A program made the position numbers and the translations under genes. From NCBI GenBank assembly GCA_963739095.1, contig CAVTZF010000020.1:463202-527201 (forward strand): DNA of 64,000 nucleotides, written 5' to 3'. The stretch is from JACVRW01 sp963739095. Lineage in GTDB: Bacteria > Actinomycetota > Thermoleophilia > Solirubrobacterales > Thermoleophilaceae. The notes under the pieces are model-generated. The model saw only the letters and a list, made by a program, of their open reading frames with translations. It ran no database searches and had not been told where the DNA came from. This document shows positions 1 to 8,859 of the stretch, in pieces. Positions within the stretch are counted from its first letter, which is position 1. Every line of letters starts with the position of its first letter.

Positions 1-1
1 G

Positions 2-391
2 ATACTGATCGGGAGTTACTTCGCCGAGGCAATTGGCGAAACAGGCGAGCTTGTGGGCTCCATCGTGCTAGGGGCGTACGGGCTGTATCTCATCATTCAC
101 GCTTGGCTAACGCCGGCGGAGGAGCTGGACGAGCGATGGGCGCTGTTTGGCCTTCCTCTGCCGCTGAGTCTCGACAACGTGGTCGCTGGCACGAGCCTGG
201 GCTTACTTGGGTACTCGCCCTGGCTCGCGCCCCCGCTCTTCGGCGCTATCACTTTCCTGATGACGTTCGTCGGGTTGGAGCTGGGGAAAGCAGCCACCCG
301 CTTCATACACATCCGGGCCGATCTCCTGACGGGCGTGGCGCTCGTCATCGTGGCGGTTGTTGGAGGACTAGGGCTGGACGGGTTGCATTAG
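2..391 (+). CDS. MntP-like manganese efflux pump, 3' part
   Basis: The reading frame is open from the left edge, so the gene starts outside the window and about 129 residues are seen. It has at least three hydrophobic segments and the motif SLDNVVAG, which resembles the Asp-containing transmembrane motif of the MntP/YebN exporter family; the remaining segments and short C-terminus also fit. The family exports Mn2+ across the cytoplasmic membrane. An internal GTG at 53 would give a shorter protein but would cut into a membrane segment. The family call rests on this motif and topology only; other small cation exporters with paired repeats remain possible. Confidence 0.6.
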   Translation: MLIGSYFAEAIGETGELVGSIVLGAYGLYLIIHAWLTPAEELDERWALFGLPLPLSLDNVVAGTSLGLLGYSPWLAPPLFGAITFLMTFVGLELGKAATRFIHIRADLLTGVALVIVAVVGGLGLDGLH

Positions 392-392
392 G

Positions 393-415
393 GTGGAACG
401 CCGCCACCGTTCCAC
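393..415. terminator. Hairpin between convergent genes
   Basis: A perfect 8-bp inverted repeat (GTGGAACG ... CGTTCCAC) with a 7-nt loop lies just after the MntP-like stop codon and before the convergent ChrB-like stop. No T-run follows on either strand, so termination is plausible by position only. Confidence 0.35.
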
Positions 416-487
416 AGGTCGCGCCGGGCGATCCATCTAGGTTCGGCGTCCCAGGTGGCGGGAGCGCCGAAGAGCGCCGATCGTCCG

Positions 488-1087
488 TCAGCCGTCGGCC
501 CCGTCGACCGCGCGCAGGGAGGGCCTGGCGTCCGACGCGGACTCGTCGAGCTCCGCGGACAGGGCTTCGCTCTCGAAACGGGCGAGCGCCTCCTCGCATG
601 ACGCGACGGCCGCGGCGGCCTCCTCACCCCCGGGCGCGTCGAAGTAGTCGCGCGCGCGGATCGCGGCGAGCCACTTCTGGTGGCGGGCAAGGTCGACATC
701 GGACTCCTCGAGCTCGGTGTACGTCGCCCGGCCGCGGCGGCGCTCCTGCTCGAGCTCCTCGCGGAACTGCCGCGTGCTCTCGACAAGCTCGCGGTACTCA
801 TCGGCCCGCTCGCGCTGCATCGCGTCGATTACCCCGGCCTCCTGCCTTGCTTCTGTCAGCTGGATGCGAAGCATCTCGCCGCGGCCGCCCTCCGCGCGCA
901 GGCGCGTGACGAGCCGCGTCGTGGCCCGCGTGGTCTTCGGCGTCGCCGGGAGCACGCACACCGATTGCTGCAGGTAGTGGGCGCCAAGGCGGCGCAGGTT
1001 GCGCCAGGCGTAGACGCGAAGCGTCGACGAGCCGCCGCCGGGCGTGGAGACCGTGATCAGCAACCAGTCACGTGCCACGTAGACCAT
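488..1087 (-). CDS. ChrB N-terminal-domain-like protein
   Basis: The 199-residue product begins with a segment of the pattern WLLITV ... STLRVYAWRNLRRLGAHYLQQSVCVLP, typical of the N-terminal domain of chromate-resistance regulator ChrB. A helical, charged region (about residues 70-150) follows. Full ChrB proteins are about 300 residues, with a second domain that is absent here, so this is the short stand-alone form. In ChrB families the N-domain is linked to chromate-responsive control of the chrA exporter; no chrA is visible. The neighbours are metal or ion transporters, which fits a metal-stress role. No strong ribosome binding site precedes the chosen ATG. Confidence 0.65.
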   Translation of the reverse strand: MVYVARDWLLITVSTPGGGSSTLRVYAWRNLRRLGAHYLQQSVCVLPATPKTTRATTRLVTRLRAEGGRGEMLRIQLTEARQEAGVIDAMQRERADEYRELVESTRQFREELEQERRRGRATYTELEESDVDLARHQKWLAAIRARDYFDAPGGEEAAAAVASCEEALARFESEALSAELDESASDARPSLRAVDGADG

Positions 1088-1137
1088 GATTCCAGACGCG
1101 CAGTTCCGGGTTGCGCGGTAGACGTATCATTCGTTTC

Positions 1138-3660
1138 ATGGCGAGCGCAACGCCGGCGTCGCGTCTCGCCGATGGGGCGCCGGCCGTCCCGGTCCATGCG
1201 GAGCCGCTCGCGGCCCTGTGGGAGCGGACCGGCAGTCGCCCGGGCGGGCTGACGTCCGAGGAGGTCGGGCAGCGGCGCGGCACAGCGGCGGTGCGGCCCG
1301 AGGGCAGCCAGACCATGGCGGTTCTCGGGGAGCTTGTCGAGTCGGTCGTGGAGCCCCTCCAGCTGCTGCTGGTAGCGGTCGGCGTGCTCTCGGCGATCTT
1401 CGGGGAGCTGCGCGACGCGATCGCGATCTTCGCGATCATCGCGCTGGTCAGCGCCGTCGAGGCGATCTCCGAGGTGCGGGCGAAGCGCGCGCTGCGGGCG
1501 CTGCGCGACCTCAGCGCCCCCAACGCATTCGTCCGGCGTGCGGGCACCGTGGCCGCAATCCCGGTCGACGCGCTCGTCATCGGCGACGTGCTGCTCGTCG
1601 AGGCCGGCAGCGTGGTGGCCGCCGACGCCCGCGTCATCGAGGCCGACGGCCTGGCCACGGACGAGTCGCGGCTGACGGGCGAGCCTGTGGCGGCCGCCAA
1701 GGGACCCGAGCCGGTCGCTGCCGACGCGCCGCTCGCCGAGCGGTCCTCGGTGCTTTACGCCGGCAGCGCCGTCGTGTCCGGAGCCGGCGAGGGTGTCGTA
1801 GTCGCAGTCGGCCCGGACACCGAGATCGGGCGTCTCGGGCGACTTGTCGCGGAGGCCAGGGAGCCGCCCACGCCGCTTCAACGCGCGATGGCCGAGCTGG
1901 CGCGTGCGGCGCTCATCGTGGCCGTGACGGCGTGTGTGGTCGTGCCGCTCGTCGGCGTGCTCCGCGGCCAGCCCGCACGCGAGATGCTGCTGGACGGGCT
2001 GACGCTCGCGTTCGCCACGATCCCCGAGGAGCTGCCGATCCTCGTCACCGTGCTGGTGGCGATCGGCGGCCTGCGCCTGGCGAAGGGGGGTGTTCTTCTC
2101 CGGCGGCTGCGCGCCGCCGAGGCCGTCGGCGCCATGACCGTGCTGCTCGCCGACAAGACCGGGACGCTGACCGAGAACCGGCTGCTGATCGAGCGCATCG
2201 AGGGCGACCGCGAGCATGTGCTGACCGTGGCTGCCGCGGCGCATGGCGCGGCGGCCGCACAGGACCCGGTCGATCGCGCCTTGGCGGAGGCCGCCGGCGA
2301 GCGCGTGTCGAGCGAGCGGCCGGCGCGGAATCCGTTCGACCCGGTGCGCCGGCGCGAGAGCGCGGTGTGGTGCGAGGGCGACGGCGCGTGGGTGGCTGTG
2401 AAGGGCGCGCCGGAGGCCGTGCTGGAGGCGTGCGCGATGTCCGAGGCGGACCGGGCATCCGTGCTCGAGCGCGTCGGGCGGCTCGCAGACGACGGGTTGC
2501 GGGTCATCGCCGTGGCGGAGCGTCGCGTCGCCGCGGTCCCGGGCGCTGCCGCCGACGCCGAGACGGACCTCGCATTCGTGGGGCTGGCCGCCTTCCGCGA
2601 TCCGTTGCGCCCCGGGGTACGCGATGCCGTGGCCGAACTGGCCCATGCGGGCGTGCGGACGATCGTGGTCAGCGGCGACCACCCCGATACGGTCGCCGCG
2701 ACCGCGCGCGAGGCAGGGGTTCACGCTCCCAACGTCATGCACGGCGGCGCGGCCCTCGACGCGCTCGACGACGACGAGATCGCCGAGCGGCTGCGTGGCG
2801 AGGCCGTCATCGCCCGTGCCACGCCCGAGGACAAGCTGCGGCTCGTCAGCGTCCTCCAGGACAGAGGAGAGGCCGTCGCCGTCACCGGCGATGGCGTCAA
2901 CGACGCACCCGCCCTCGCCGCGGCGAACGTCGGCATCGCGATGGGCGCGCGCGGGACCGATCTCGCCCGCGAGGCGTCCGATCTCGTGCTCGTCGACGAC
3001 GCCTACCCGACGATCGTTGGCGCCGTCGAGGGCGGTCGCGGCCTCGCGTCCCAGCTCCGGCGCGCGGTCGCGTTCTACCTCGGCGCCAAGATCGCGCTCA
3101 TCGTGGTCGTCGCCGTGCCGCTGGCGCTGGGGCTCCCCGCCCCGTTCCACCCGGTCCACATCGTCATCCTGGAGCTGTTCATGGACGTCGGCGCGTCGGT
3201 GGCCTTCGTCTCCGAGCCCCCGGCGCGGGGCGCCATGGACCAGCCCCCGCGCGATCCGGCGCGCCGGTTCCTCGACGACACGCAAGTGTCCGCCATCGCC
3301 CTCACGGCCGTGGCGCTTACCGCCGCCGTCCTTCCGACGTTCCTCCTCGTTCATGCGCGGTGGGGCATCGACATGGCGATCGCGGCCGCCGTGGCCGGTT
3401 GGCTCGTCGCGAACGTGGGGATCGCGTGGACGCTGCGCGCCCGGCCGGGTCTGGCCTGGCGGAGCAACATCGCGTTCCCCGCCTGGGCGCTGATCGCAGT
3501 CGCCAGCGCGGTGATGCTGTCAGTGACCGCGGCGGGGGCCACGCTCGGCGTCGACCCGCTCACCGCCGGGGCGGCCGGCATCACCCTCGGCTTCGCGGCG
3601 GCCGGGGTCGCCCTCGCTGCCGCAGGACGCGTCGCGCTGTCGCTCTCCCGGCGTCTCTGA
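1138..3660 (+). CDS. P-type cation-transporting ATPase
   Basis: An 840-residue P-type ATPase. In order: N-terminal cation-ATPase segment, two membrane helices, actuator domain with LTGEP (about residue 180), a helix pair with the metal-site motif PEELP, the phosphorylation motif DKTGTLTEN (Asp near 339), nucleotide-binding KGAPE, the hinge motif GDGVNDAPAL (about 585), and a C-terminal block of about six helices. PEELP rather than CPC, and the C-terminal helix block, point to the P2 (Ca2+/Mg2+/Na+-like) group rather than heavy-metal P1B pumps. I chose the ATG at 1138; an upstream TTG at 1111 would add nine residues. The actual ion cannot be read from the sequence. Confidence 0.88.
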   Translation: MASATPASRLADGAPAVPVHAEPLAALWERTGSRPGGLTSEEVGQRRGTAAVRPEGSQTMAVLGELVESVVEPLQLLLVAVGVLSAIFGELRDAIAIFAIIALVSAVEAISEVRAKRALRALRDLSAPNAFVRRAGTVAAIPVDALVIGDVLLVEAGSVVAADARVIEADGLATDESRLTGEPVAAAKGPEPVAADAPLAERSSVLYAGSAVVSGAGEGVVVAVGPDTEIGRLGRLVAEAREPPTPLQRAMAELARAALIVAVTACVVVPLVGVLRGQPAREMLLDGLTLAFATIPEELPILVTVLVAIGGLRLAKGGVLLRRLRAAEAVGAMTVLLADKTGTLTENRLLIERIEGDREHVLTVAAAAHGAAAAQDPVDRALAEAAGERVSSERPARNPFDPVRRRESAVWCEGDGAWVAVKGAPEAVLEACAMSEADRASVLERVGRLADDGLRVIAVAERRVAAVPGAAADAETDLAFVGLAAFRDPLRPGVRDAVAELAHAGVRTIVVSGDHPDTVAATAREAGVHAPNVMHGGAALDALDDDEIAERLRGEAVIARATPEDKLRLVSVLQDRGEAVAVTGDGVNDAPALAAANVGIAMGARGTDLAREASDLVLVDDAYPTIVGAVEGGRGLASQLRRAVAFYLGAKIALIVVVAVPLALGLPAPFHPVHIVILELFMDVGASVAFVSEPPARGAMDQPPRDPARRFLDDTQVSAIALTAVALTAAVLPTFLLVHARWGIDMAIAAAVAGWLVANVGIAWTLRARPGLAWRSNIAFPAWALIAVASAVMLSVTAAGATLGVDPLTAGAAGITLGFAAAGVALAAAGRVALSLSRRL

Positions 3661-3775
3661 TCCGCGCTGCCGCCGGGGCTGACGCGCACCGCGAACACCG
3701 TGTCGCGGCCACACTTCGGCGGCTGCAATCGTTCGGTAATGTACGGCGCTCTTGTACCCGAGAGGGAGGCGGCGT

Positions 3776-3850
3776 ATGAAGTGGATCAAGCCTGAGTTCG
3801 AGATCATCGATCTCTGCACCGAGGTCACCCTCTACCTCTACAACCGGTAG
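3776..3850 (+). CDS. pqqA: PqqA, precursor peptide of pyrroloquinoline quinone
   Basis: A 24-residue ORF starting MKWIKPEFEI and ending EVTLYLYNR. It carries the invariant Glu16 and Tyr20 in the E-V-T-x-Y motif, which the radical-SAM enzyme PqqE cross-links at the start of PQQ biosynthesis. The start has a good purine-rich ribosome binding site (gagggaggc). It is the first gene of pqqABCDE and is missed by length-limited gene finders. Position, length, the MKW start and the EVTxY core make the call secure. Confidence 0.95.
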   Translation: MKWIKPEFEIIDLCTEVTLYLYNR

Positions 3851-3855
3851 TCAAG

Positions 3856-3884
3856 AGCCCACAGCGGGCGTGGCCCCTTGGGCT
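3856..3884 (+). terminator. Possible attenuating hairpin between pqqA and pqqB
   Basis: A short inverted repeat (AGCCCA ... TGGGCT) encloses a GC-rich loop directly after the pqqA stop. Hairpins here can leave pqqA mRNA in excess over the enzyme genes. The stem is only 6 bp, so this is tentative. Confidence 0.25.
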
Positions 3885-3904
3885 GCGTCCCGGGGGTGCC
3901 ACAC

Positions 3905-4801
3905 GTGCGAGTTCGAATTCTGGGCTCGGCCGCGGGCGGGGGATTTCCGCAGTGGAACTGCCATTGCGAGACGTGTGAGGCCGCGCGCGTCGGTGAACGC
4001 GCGCGCCCTCGTACGCAGTCGTCACTGGCGATTCGCGGCGCGAAGGGGCCGTGGTTCCTCGTAAACGCCTCGCCGGACGCGCGCCAGCAGTTGGAGGCGC
4101 TCCCGCCCAGGGAGGTTGACGGCGTCCGGGTGCCGCCGGTCACCGGCGTGCTGCTCACGGATGCGGAGATCGACCACACGGCAGGGCTTCTGCTCCTGCG
4201 CGAGGCGCAGTCGCCGGTGCGGATATTCGGGGCCGAGGGCGTCGAAGACGCACTGAGGAGCGGCTTTCCCGTGCTGGAGATCCTGGAGCGCTACTGCGGC
4301 GCCGAGTGGCAGACACTCGAGCCCGAGCGGGCGAGGCAGCTCGAAGGGTCGAGCCTCACGGTCGAGCCGTTTGAGACGGGCGGCGACGCGCCGCGCTACC
4401 TGGACGGCTCGGACGTCGAGCTTCAGGCCAGCGGGTTCGTCTTCCGTGACGGCGGGAGCGGCGGCGTCGTTACCTACGTCCCCGGTCTCGCCCGGCTGGA
4501 CGACGGCGTGCTCGGCCGGCTCGCCGCATCCGATGTCGTGCTGGTTGACGGAACCTTCTGGCGCGACGACGAGCTTGCGCTGCTTGGCATCTCGACGCGC
4601 AGCGCCCGCGACATGGGACACCTGCCGCTCTCCGGGCCCGACGGGACGCTCGCGGCGCTCGAGCGGCTCGAGCGACCGCGCAAGGTACTGGTCCACATCA
4701 ACAACACGAACCCGATCCTGCTCGAGGACTCCCCCGAGCGGGAGGCAGTCCGAGGCGCGGGCGTGGAAGTTGCCTACGATGGCCTCGAGATCGAGCTATG
4801 A
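3905..4801 (+). CDS. pqqB: PqqB, metallo-beta-lactamase-fold PQQ biosynthesis protein
   Basis: About 298 residues, the usual PqqB length. The start VRVRILGSAAGGGFPQWNC is the family N-terminus, with the paired cysteines of CHCETC. The usual HxHxDH metal site is reduced to a TDAEIDHTAG segment, as in other PqqB proteins, and the GHLPL and HINNTNPIL motifs follow. PqqB is thought to hydroxylate the cross-linked tyrosine of the precursor. I chose GTG at 3905 because GGGGGT lies about 7 nt upstream; TTG at 3878 and GTG at 3896 are alternatives. The stop overlaps the pqqC start (ATGA). Confidence 0.93.
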   Translation: MRVRILGSAAGGGFPQWNCHCETCEAARVGERARPRTQSSLAIRGAKGPWFLVNASPDARQQLEALPPREVDGVRVPPVTGVLLTDAEIDHTAGLLLLREAQSPVRIFGAEGVEDALRSGFPVLEILERYCGAEWQTLEPERARQLEGSSLTVEPFETGGDAPRYLDGSDVELQASGFVFRDGGSGGVVTYVPGLARLDDGVLGRLAASDVVLVDGTFWRDDELALLGISTRSARDMGHLPLSGPDGTLAALERLERPRKVLVHINNTNPILLEDSPEREAVRGAGVEVAYDGLEIEL

Positions 4802-5538
4802 GCGAGACCGCCACGAGACCCACGACCGGTGAGCCCCCACCGTGGCCGGCCGATGAGTTCATCGCGCAGCTGCGCGCGCAGGGGACGCGCTACCACAACC
4901 TGCACCCCTTCCACAGGCGGATGGACGCGGGCGAGCTCACGCGCGAGGAGCTGCAGCGCTGGGTTGCGAACCGCTTCTACTACCAGAAGTGCATCCCGCT
5001 GAAGGACGCGGCGATCCTGTCGAACTGCCCCGAGATCGAGGTCCGGCGAGAGTGGATCGGGCGCATCATCGACCACGACGGTACGACCGACGGAACGGGC
5101 GGCATCGAATCGTGGCTGCGGCTCGGCGAGGCGCTCGGCGTCTCGCGGGAAGACCTGGTCTCGGAGCGGCGCGTGTTGCCCGCGGTGCGCTACGCGGTCG
5201 ACGCCTACGTGAACTTCGCGCGCCAGAGGCCGTGGATCGAGGCGGTTGCGTCCTCGCTCACTGAGCTCTTCGGTCCCGCCGCGATCCGCGTGCGGCTCGA
5301 GGCGCTCGAGCGGCACTACGAGTGGATCGACCCCGCCGGGCTCGACTATTTCCGCGCCCGGCTCGTGCAGGCTCCACGCGACGCGCAGTACGCGCTCGAC
5401 CTCACCGTCGAGCGCTGCCGGACGCGCGAGCAGCAGGAGGCTGCCGTCGCCGCGCTCCGCTTCAAGACGGAGATGCTGTGGGCCCAGCTCGAGGCAATCG
5501 AACGCGGCGACACTCAGCCGCCGGGACCGGACGCTTGA
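4798..5538 (+). CDS. pqqC: PqqC, PQQ synthase
   Basis: A 246-residue cofactorless oxidase that carries out the last ring closure and eight-electron oxidation to PQQ. Residues matching the known active site are visible: the Tyr-His pair in TRYHNLHPF, His in IIDHDG, Tyr and Arg in YFRARL, and Lys in LRFKTE. Length and helical layout match the family. It is translationally coupled to pqqB by ATGA and to pqqD by TTGA. Confidence 0.96.
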   Translation: MSETATRPTTGEPPPWPADEFIAQLRAQGTRYHNLHPFHRRMDAGELTREELQRWVANRFYYQKCIPLKDAAILSNCPEIEVRREWIGRIIDHDGTTDGTGGIESWLRLGEALGVSREDLVSERRVLPAVRYAVDAYVNFARQRPWIEAVASSLTELFGPAAIRVRLEALERHYEWIDPAGLDYFRARLVQAPRDAQYALDLTVERCRTREQQEAAVAALRFKTEMLWAQLEAIERGDTQPPGPDA

Positions 5539-5798
5539 GTCGGCCCCGCCTCGTCACCGGCGCGCGGCTGCAGTACGACGACGTGCGCGAGGAGCACCTG
5601 CTGCTGGTGCCGGAGGGCGCCGTGCGGCTCAACCCAACCGCGGCGGCGGTCCTCGAGCTGTGCGACGGGGAGCGCTCGCTCGACGAGATCGTCGGCACCC
5701 TGTCGGAGCGCTACGAGGGCGCCGATCTGCGCGACGACGTCCAGGGGCTGGTCAACGGCCTGACCCAGAAAGGGCTGGTGGTCGATGCCGCAGGCTAG
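5535..5798 (+). CDS. pqqD: PqqD, peptide chaperone for PqqA
   Basis: An 87-residue protein read from a TTG that overlaps the pqqC stop (TTGA). The motif LNPTAAAVLELCDGERSLDE is characteristic of the PqqD winged-helix fold, which binds PqqA and presents it to PqqE. The TTG start gives the usual family length and no better start exists downstream. The gene overlaps the pqqE start by 14 nt. Confidence 0.93.
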   Translation: MSRPRLVTGARLQYDDVREEHLLLVPEGAVRLNPTAAAVLELCDGERSLDEIVGTLSERYEGADLRDDVQGLVNGLTQKGLVVDAAG

Positions 5799-6883
5799 GC
5801 CCGCCACGCTGATCGCCGAGCTCTCATATCAGTGCCCGCTGCACTGTCCGTACTGCTCGAACCCGCTCGACATCGGACACGAGAAGTACCGCGATGGAAC
5901 TGGAAACCGAGCACTGGACCCGCACGTTCCGAGAGGCCCGCGCGCTCGGCGTCCTGCAGCTCGCGCTCACCGGAGGCGAGCCGATGCTGCGCCGCGATCT
6001 GGTCGAGCTCTGCGCTGGCGCGCGCGAAGCCCGCCTCTACTCGTCGCTCATCACCGCCGGGGTCAACTTCACGCACGAGCGTGCCGAGGCGCTCAAGTCG
6101 GCCGGGCTCGACCACGTGCAGATCTCGATCCAGAGCCCCGACCCGGAGGACAACGACCGCATCGCCGGCAACAGGTCGTTCGAGAAGAAGGTCGCGGCGG
6201 CGCGCCTCGTGAAGGAGCTCGACTTCCCGCTGACGATCAACTGCGTCCTGCACCGGCAGAACCTCGACCGGATCGAGGAGCTACTCGATCTCGCGCTCGA
6301 CCTCGGGGCGCAGCGGCTCGAGCTTGCGAACACCCAGTACTACGGCTGGGCGGTACCGAACCAGGATGCGCTGATGCCGTCCTGGGAGCAGCTCCAGCGG
6401 GCGGAGGAGGCAGTCCAGCGCTTCCGCGAGCGAGTTGGCCCGAGCGTCGACGTCCTCTGGGTGCTCCCCGACTTCTACGAGGATCTACCCAAGCCGTGCA
6501 TGGGCGGCTGGGGGCGAACGGCGATCGTGGTCGCTCCGAACGGCGACGTGCTGCCCTGCCAGGCGGCATCGACGATCCCGGGGCTCGAGTTCGCCAACGT
6601 CCGCGAGCATCCGCTCGAGTGGATCTGGAACGAGTCCGACGCGTTCATGCGCTTCAGGGGCACGGACTGGATGCAGGAGCCGTGCCGCACCTGCCCGCTC
6701 GGACGCCAGGAGGTGGACTTCGGCGGCTGCCGCTGCCAGGCGCTGCGGCTCACGGGCGACGCCGCCGCCACGGACCCGGTTTGCCGGTTCTCGCCGCATC
6801 ACGACCGCGTGCTCGCGGCACGCGAGTCGGCGCAGACCGACGAGTTCGTCTATCGCTCGATCAAGCGGCCGGTGCGCGCCTGA
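5785..6883 (+). CDS. pqqE: PqqE, radical SAM enzyme cross-linking PqqA (one frameshift)
   Basis: About 365 residues once one frameshift is allowed. The N-terminus has the radical-SAM cysteines in CPLHCPYC; LALTGGEPM follows, and the C-terminal SPASM region shows CMGGWG, a CQAA cysteine, CRTCPL and GGCRCQA for auxiliary iron-sulfur clusters. PqqE forms the Glu-Tyr carbon-carbon bond in PqqA. The frame breaks near 5896: the DNA reads gatggaactg, and removing one G restores the expected KYRDELETE continuation. All motifs on both sides are intact, so a one-base sequencing insertion is more likely than a dead gene. Confidence 0.92.
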
Positions 6884-7778
6884 CGGCTCGCTCCGCAGCT
6901 CCGTGCGGCTCGATGAGCCCGACGGCCACCAGCCGGTGGTGACACAGCGTCCGCGATGCGCTCGCGGGTCTCTTCCGGGAGGACATCGCCCCAGGCCGCG
7001 GCGGCCTCGTCGGCGAGCGCGAGTAGCTCATCGAGGCGCTCCCGGGAAGGCTGGGCCTCGATCAGGCAGCGCAGCCCGAAGCCGACATGCCAGCGCTCGT
7101 CGAGCTCGACGCGCTCGACGCCGTCGCGCACCCCCGGCAGGGCGTCGTCGGCCAAGTCGATGCGCAGCGCGTTGATGCGCGGCGTCGAAGATGATCCCCT
7201 CGAGAACCATGTGGTAGAGGCGAGACGCCTTCGCCCAGCCCGATGCGACCGGCGGCCAGCTCGGCTGCCATGGCGGGCAGCCGCTCTTCGAAGAGCTCGA
7301 GCACGGCGGCCGGGACGTGGGCCCGGGCCGCCTCGCGCCGCTCGTCGGGGGTGTCTCCGGGCAGCCCGAGGACCTCCTCGGCGATCCGGTCGAACCACAG
7401 CGCATGGCGGTCCTCATCGCGGCGCTGCAGGAAGAAGACCCAGGCCACCAGGCTCTCGTGGGAGGCCAGCTTCGCCCCCCTGGCCACGTCGGCGAACGGC
7501 GCGATGTGCTCGGAGACCGCGTCCTCGGCCACGCGGAAGCCGGCGAAGATCGTCGTCAGGCGTGCGCGACGCTCAGCCGGGAGCTCAGGCCACGCGCTCG
7601 CATCCTGGGTGAGGTCGATGGCCGCCGGGTCCCACTGCAGCCGGGCGACGACCTTCGAGAAGAACTGGGGCCAGAAGGTGCGCCTCGGGAGGACGAAGTG
7701 CCCGCCCAACGTGCTTTCCCAGAGCTGGTCCGCCATAGCCTCGACAAGGGTATCCACCCGCCGTCCGGGTAAAACCAC
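6850..7778 (-). CDS. R2-like (ribonucleotide-reductase small-subunit-fold) oxidase, frameshifted
   Basis: Reading the minus strand through two indels (about 7225 and 7180) gives a helical diiron-type protein of about 300 residues. Candidate metal ligands are the acidic residues in RVAEDAVSEH, the ExxH-like DEDRH, the Glu in MVLEGI and the second ExxH-like VELDERWH. This order matches R2-like ligand-binding oxidases and R2 subunits, but no large-subunit gene is present, so ribonucleotide reduction is not implied. The gene converges on pqqE and overlaps its 3' end; its true stop and start are uncertain. A ferritin-like hydroxylase is the main alternative. Confidence 0.6.
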
Positions 7779-7785
7779 TGGTGCG

Positions 7786-8526
7786 ATGGCCGCACCGCGC
7801 GCACGCTCACTCGCGGGCTACGCCCGCTCGGCCGCGGCGTACGAGCACGGCCGCCCCGGCTACCCGGCGGCTGCGGTCGACTTCCTCGCCGCGAGGCTAC
7901 GCCTCGGCCCGGGTCGCACGGTGGTCGACCTGGCGGCCGGGACCGGCAAACTCACGCGTCCCCTGCTCGCCACCGGCGCCGAGGTGGTCGCGGTGGAGCC
8001 GGTGGCCGAGATGCGAGCGGCGCTGCCGCCGGGTGCGCGTGCGACGGAGGGGACGGCAGAGGAGATGCCGCTGGACACCGGGAGCGCCGACGCAGTCACG
8101 GTCGCACAGGCCTTCCACTGGTTCGAGGGCGACGCGGCCCTGGCCGAGATCCATCGCGTGCTGCGCCCGGGTGGCTCACTCGCCCTGGTCTGGAACCGGC
8201 GGCGGATGGACGACCCGCTGAACCAAGCGATCGAGGAGCTGCTCGCCCCTTACCGCGGCCACATGTCCGCATTGCACACCGGCGACTGGCGGGGCGCGTT
8301 CGAGGGCACCAAGCTCTTCGGGCCGCTCGAGGAGCGCCTGTTTCCCAACGACCAAGCCCTGGACGCCGACGGGCTGGCCGATCGCATCGCCTCGGTCAAC
8401 TTCATTGCCGCGCTCGATGGGAACGAGCGGACGAAGGTGGTCGAAGCGGCCCGCGCTCTCGCAGGAGCGGCCGGCGTGACCATTCCTCAAGACACCGAGG
8501 TGCTGGTGGCGGACCGGCTGGGGTAG
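7786..8526 (+). CDS. Class I SAM-dependent methyltransferase
   Basis: A 246-residue protein starting ATG GCC GCA. The glycine-rich SAM motif VVDLAAGTGKLT lies at about residues 45-56, motif II GAEVVAVEP follows, and AFHWFEG and HRVLRPGGSLALVWN complete a Methyltransf_11-type domain. The substrate is unknown. It lies divergent from the R2-like gene, with the starts only a few bases apart. Confidence 0.85.
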   Translation: MAAPRARSLAGYARSAAAYEHGRPGYPAAAVDFLAARLRLGPGRTVVDLAAGTGKLTRPLLATGAEVVAVEPVAEMRAALPPGARATEGTAEEMPLDTGSADAVTVAQAFHWFEGDAALAEIHRVLRPGGSLALVWNRRRMDDPLNQAIEELLAPYRGHMSALHTGDWRGAFEGTKLFGPLEERLFPNDQALDADGLADRIASVNFIAALDGNERTKVVEAARALAGAAGVTIPQDTEVLVADRLG

Positions 8527-8537
8527 AAAGGAGCACG

Positions 8538-8846
8538 ATGGCCTACACCAGGGAGCAGATCCGGGAAGCCGTGGAGCGGGCGGGAGACGAACACTGGCAG
8601 GCGCTGATTCGACACCACGAGGATGCCTATCCGGCCAGTCGCCCCACCCCGGGTGATGTCTGCCGGGCCGAGGCCGAGCGGCTCAACCAGCTCGGGCTCG
8701 GTGACGCCGAGGACCTCGAGCTGGTCGAGACCCGCGTCGAGCGCACCGACTCCACCGTTCGAATCGTGCACGTCTTCGAATACGGGCCTCAGAAGGCTCG
8801 CCTGCTCACGGAGCCGATCGACGGGTATGGAGGCGAAGAGGGGTGA
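8538..8846 (+). CDS. Hypothetical protein, 102 residues
   Basis: A small acidic soluble protein with a clear ribosome binding site (gaaaggagcacg) 11 bp after the methyltransferase stop, so the two are probably co-transcribed. It starts MAYTREQIREAVERAG and has no membrane segment, cysteine cluster or motif I recognise. Confidence 0.6.
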   Translation: MAYTREQIREAVERAGDEHWQALIRHHEDAYPASRPTPGDVCRAEAERLNQLGLGDAEDLELVETRVERTDSTVRIVHVFEYGPQKARLLTEPIDGYGGEEG

Positions 8847-8859
8847 CGAGTCCCGTCGC

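Noticed and set aside
1057..3779. Long alternative frames over the P-type ATPase on both strands
   Set aside because: The ATPase frame has every catalytic motif in order; the others are repetitive Arg-rich shadows.
5785..6883. Programmed ribosomal frameshift in pqqE
   Set aside because: No slippery heptamer with downstream structure is apparent, other pqqE genes do not need one, and similar slips occur all over the window.
6850..7778. Ribonucleotide reductase beta subunit
   Set aside because: No alpha subunit gene nearby and the conserved layout fits the wider R2-like oxidase group; calling it a functional reductase would overreach.
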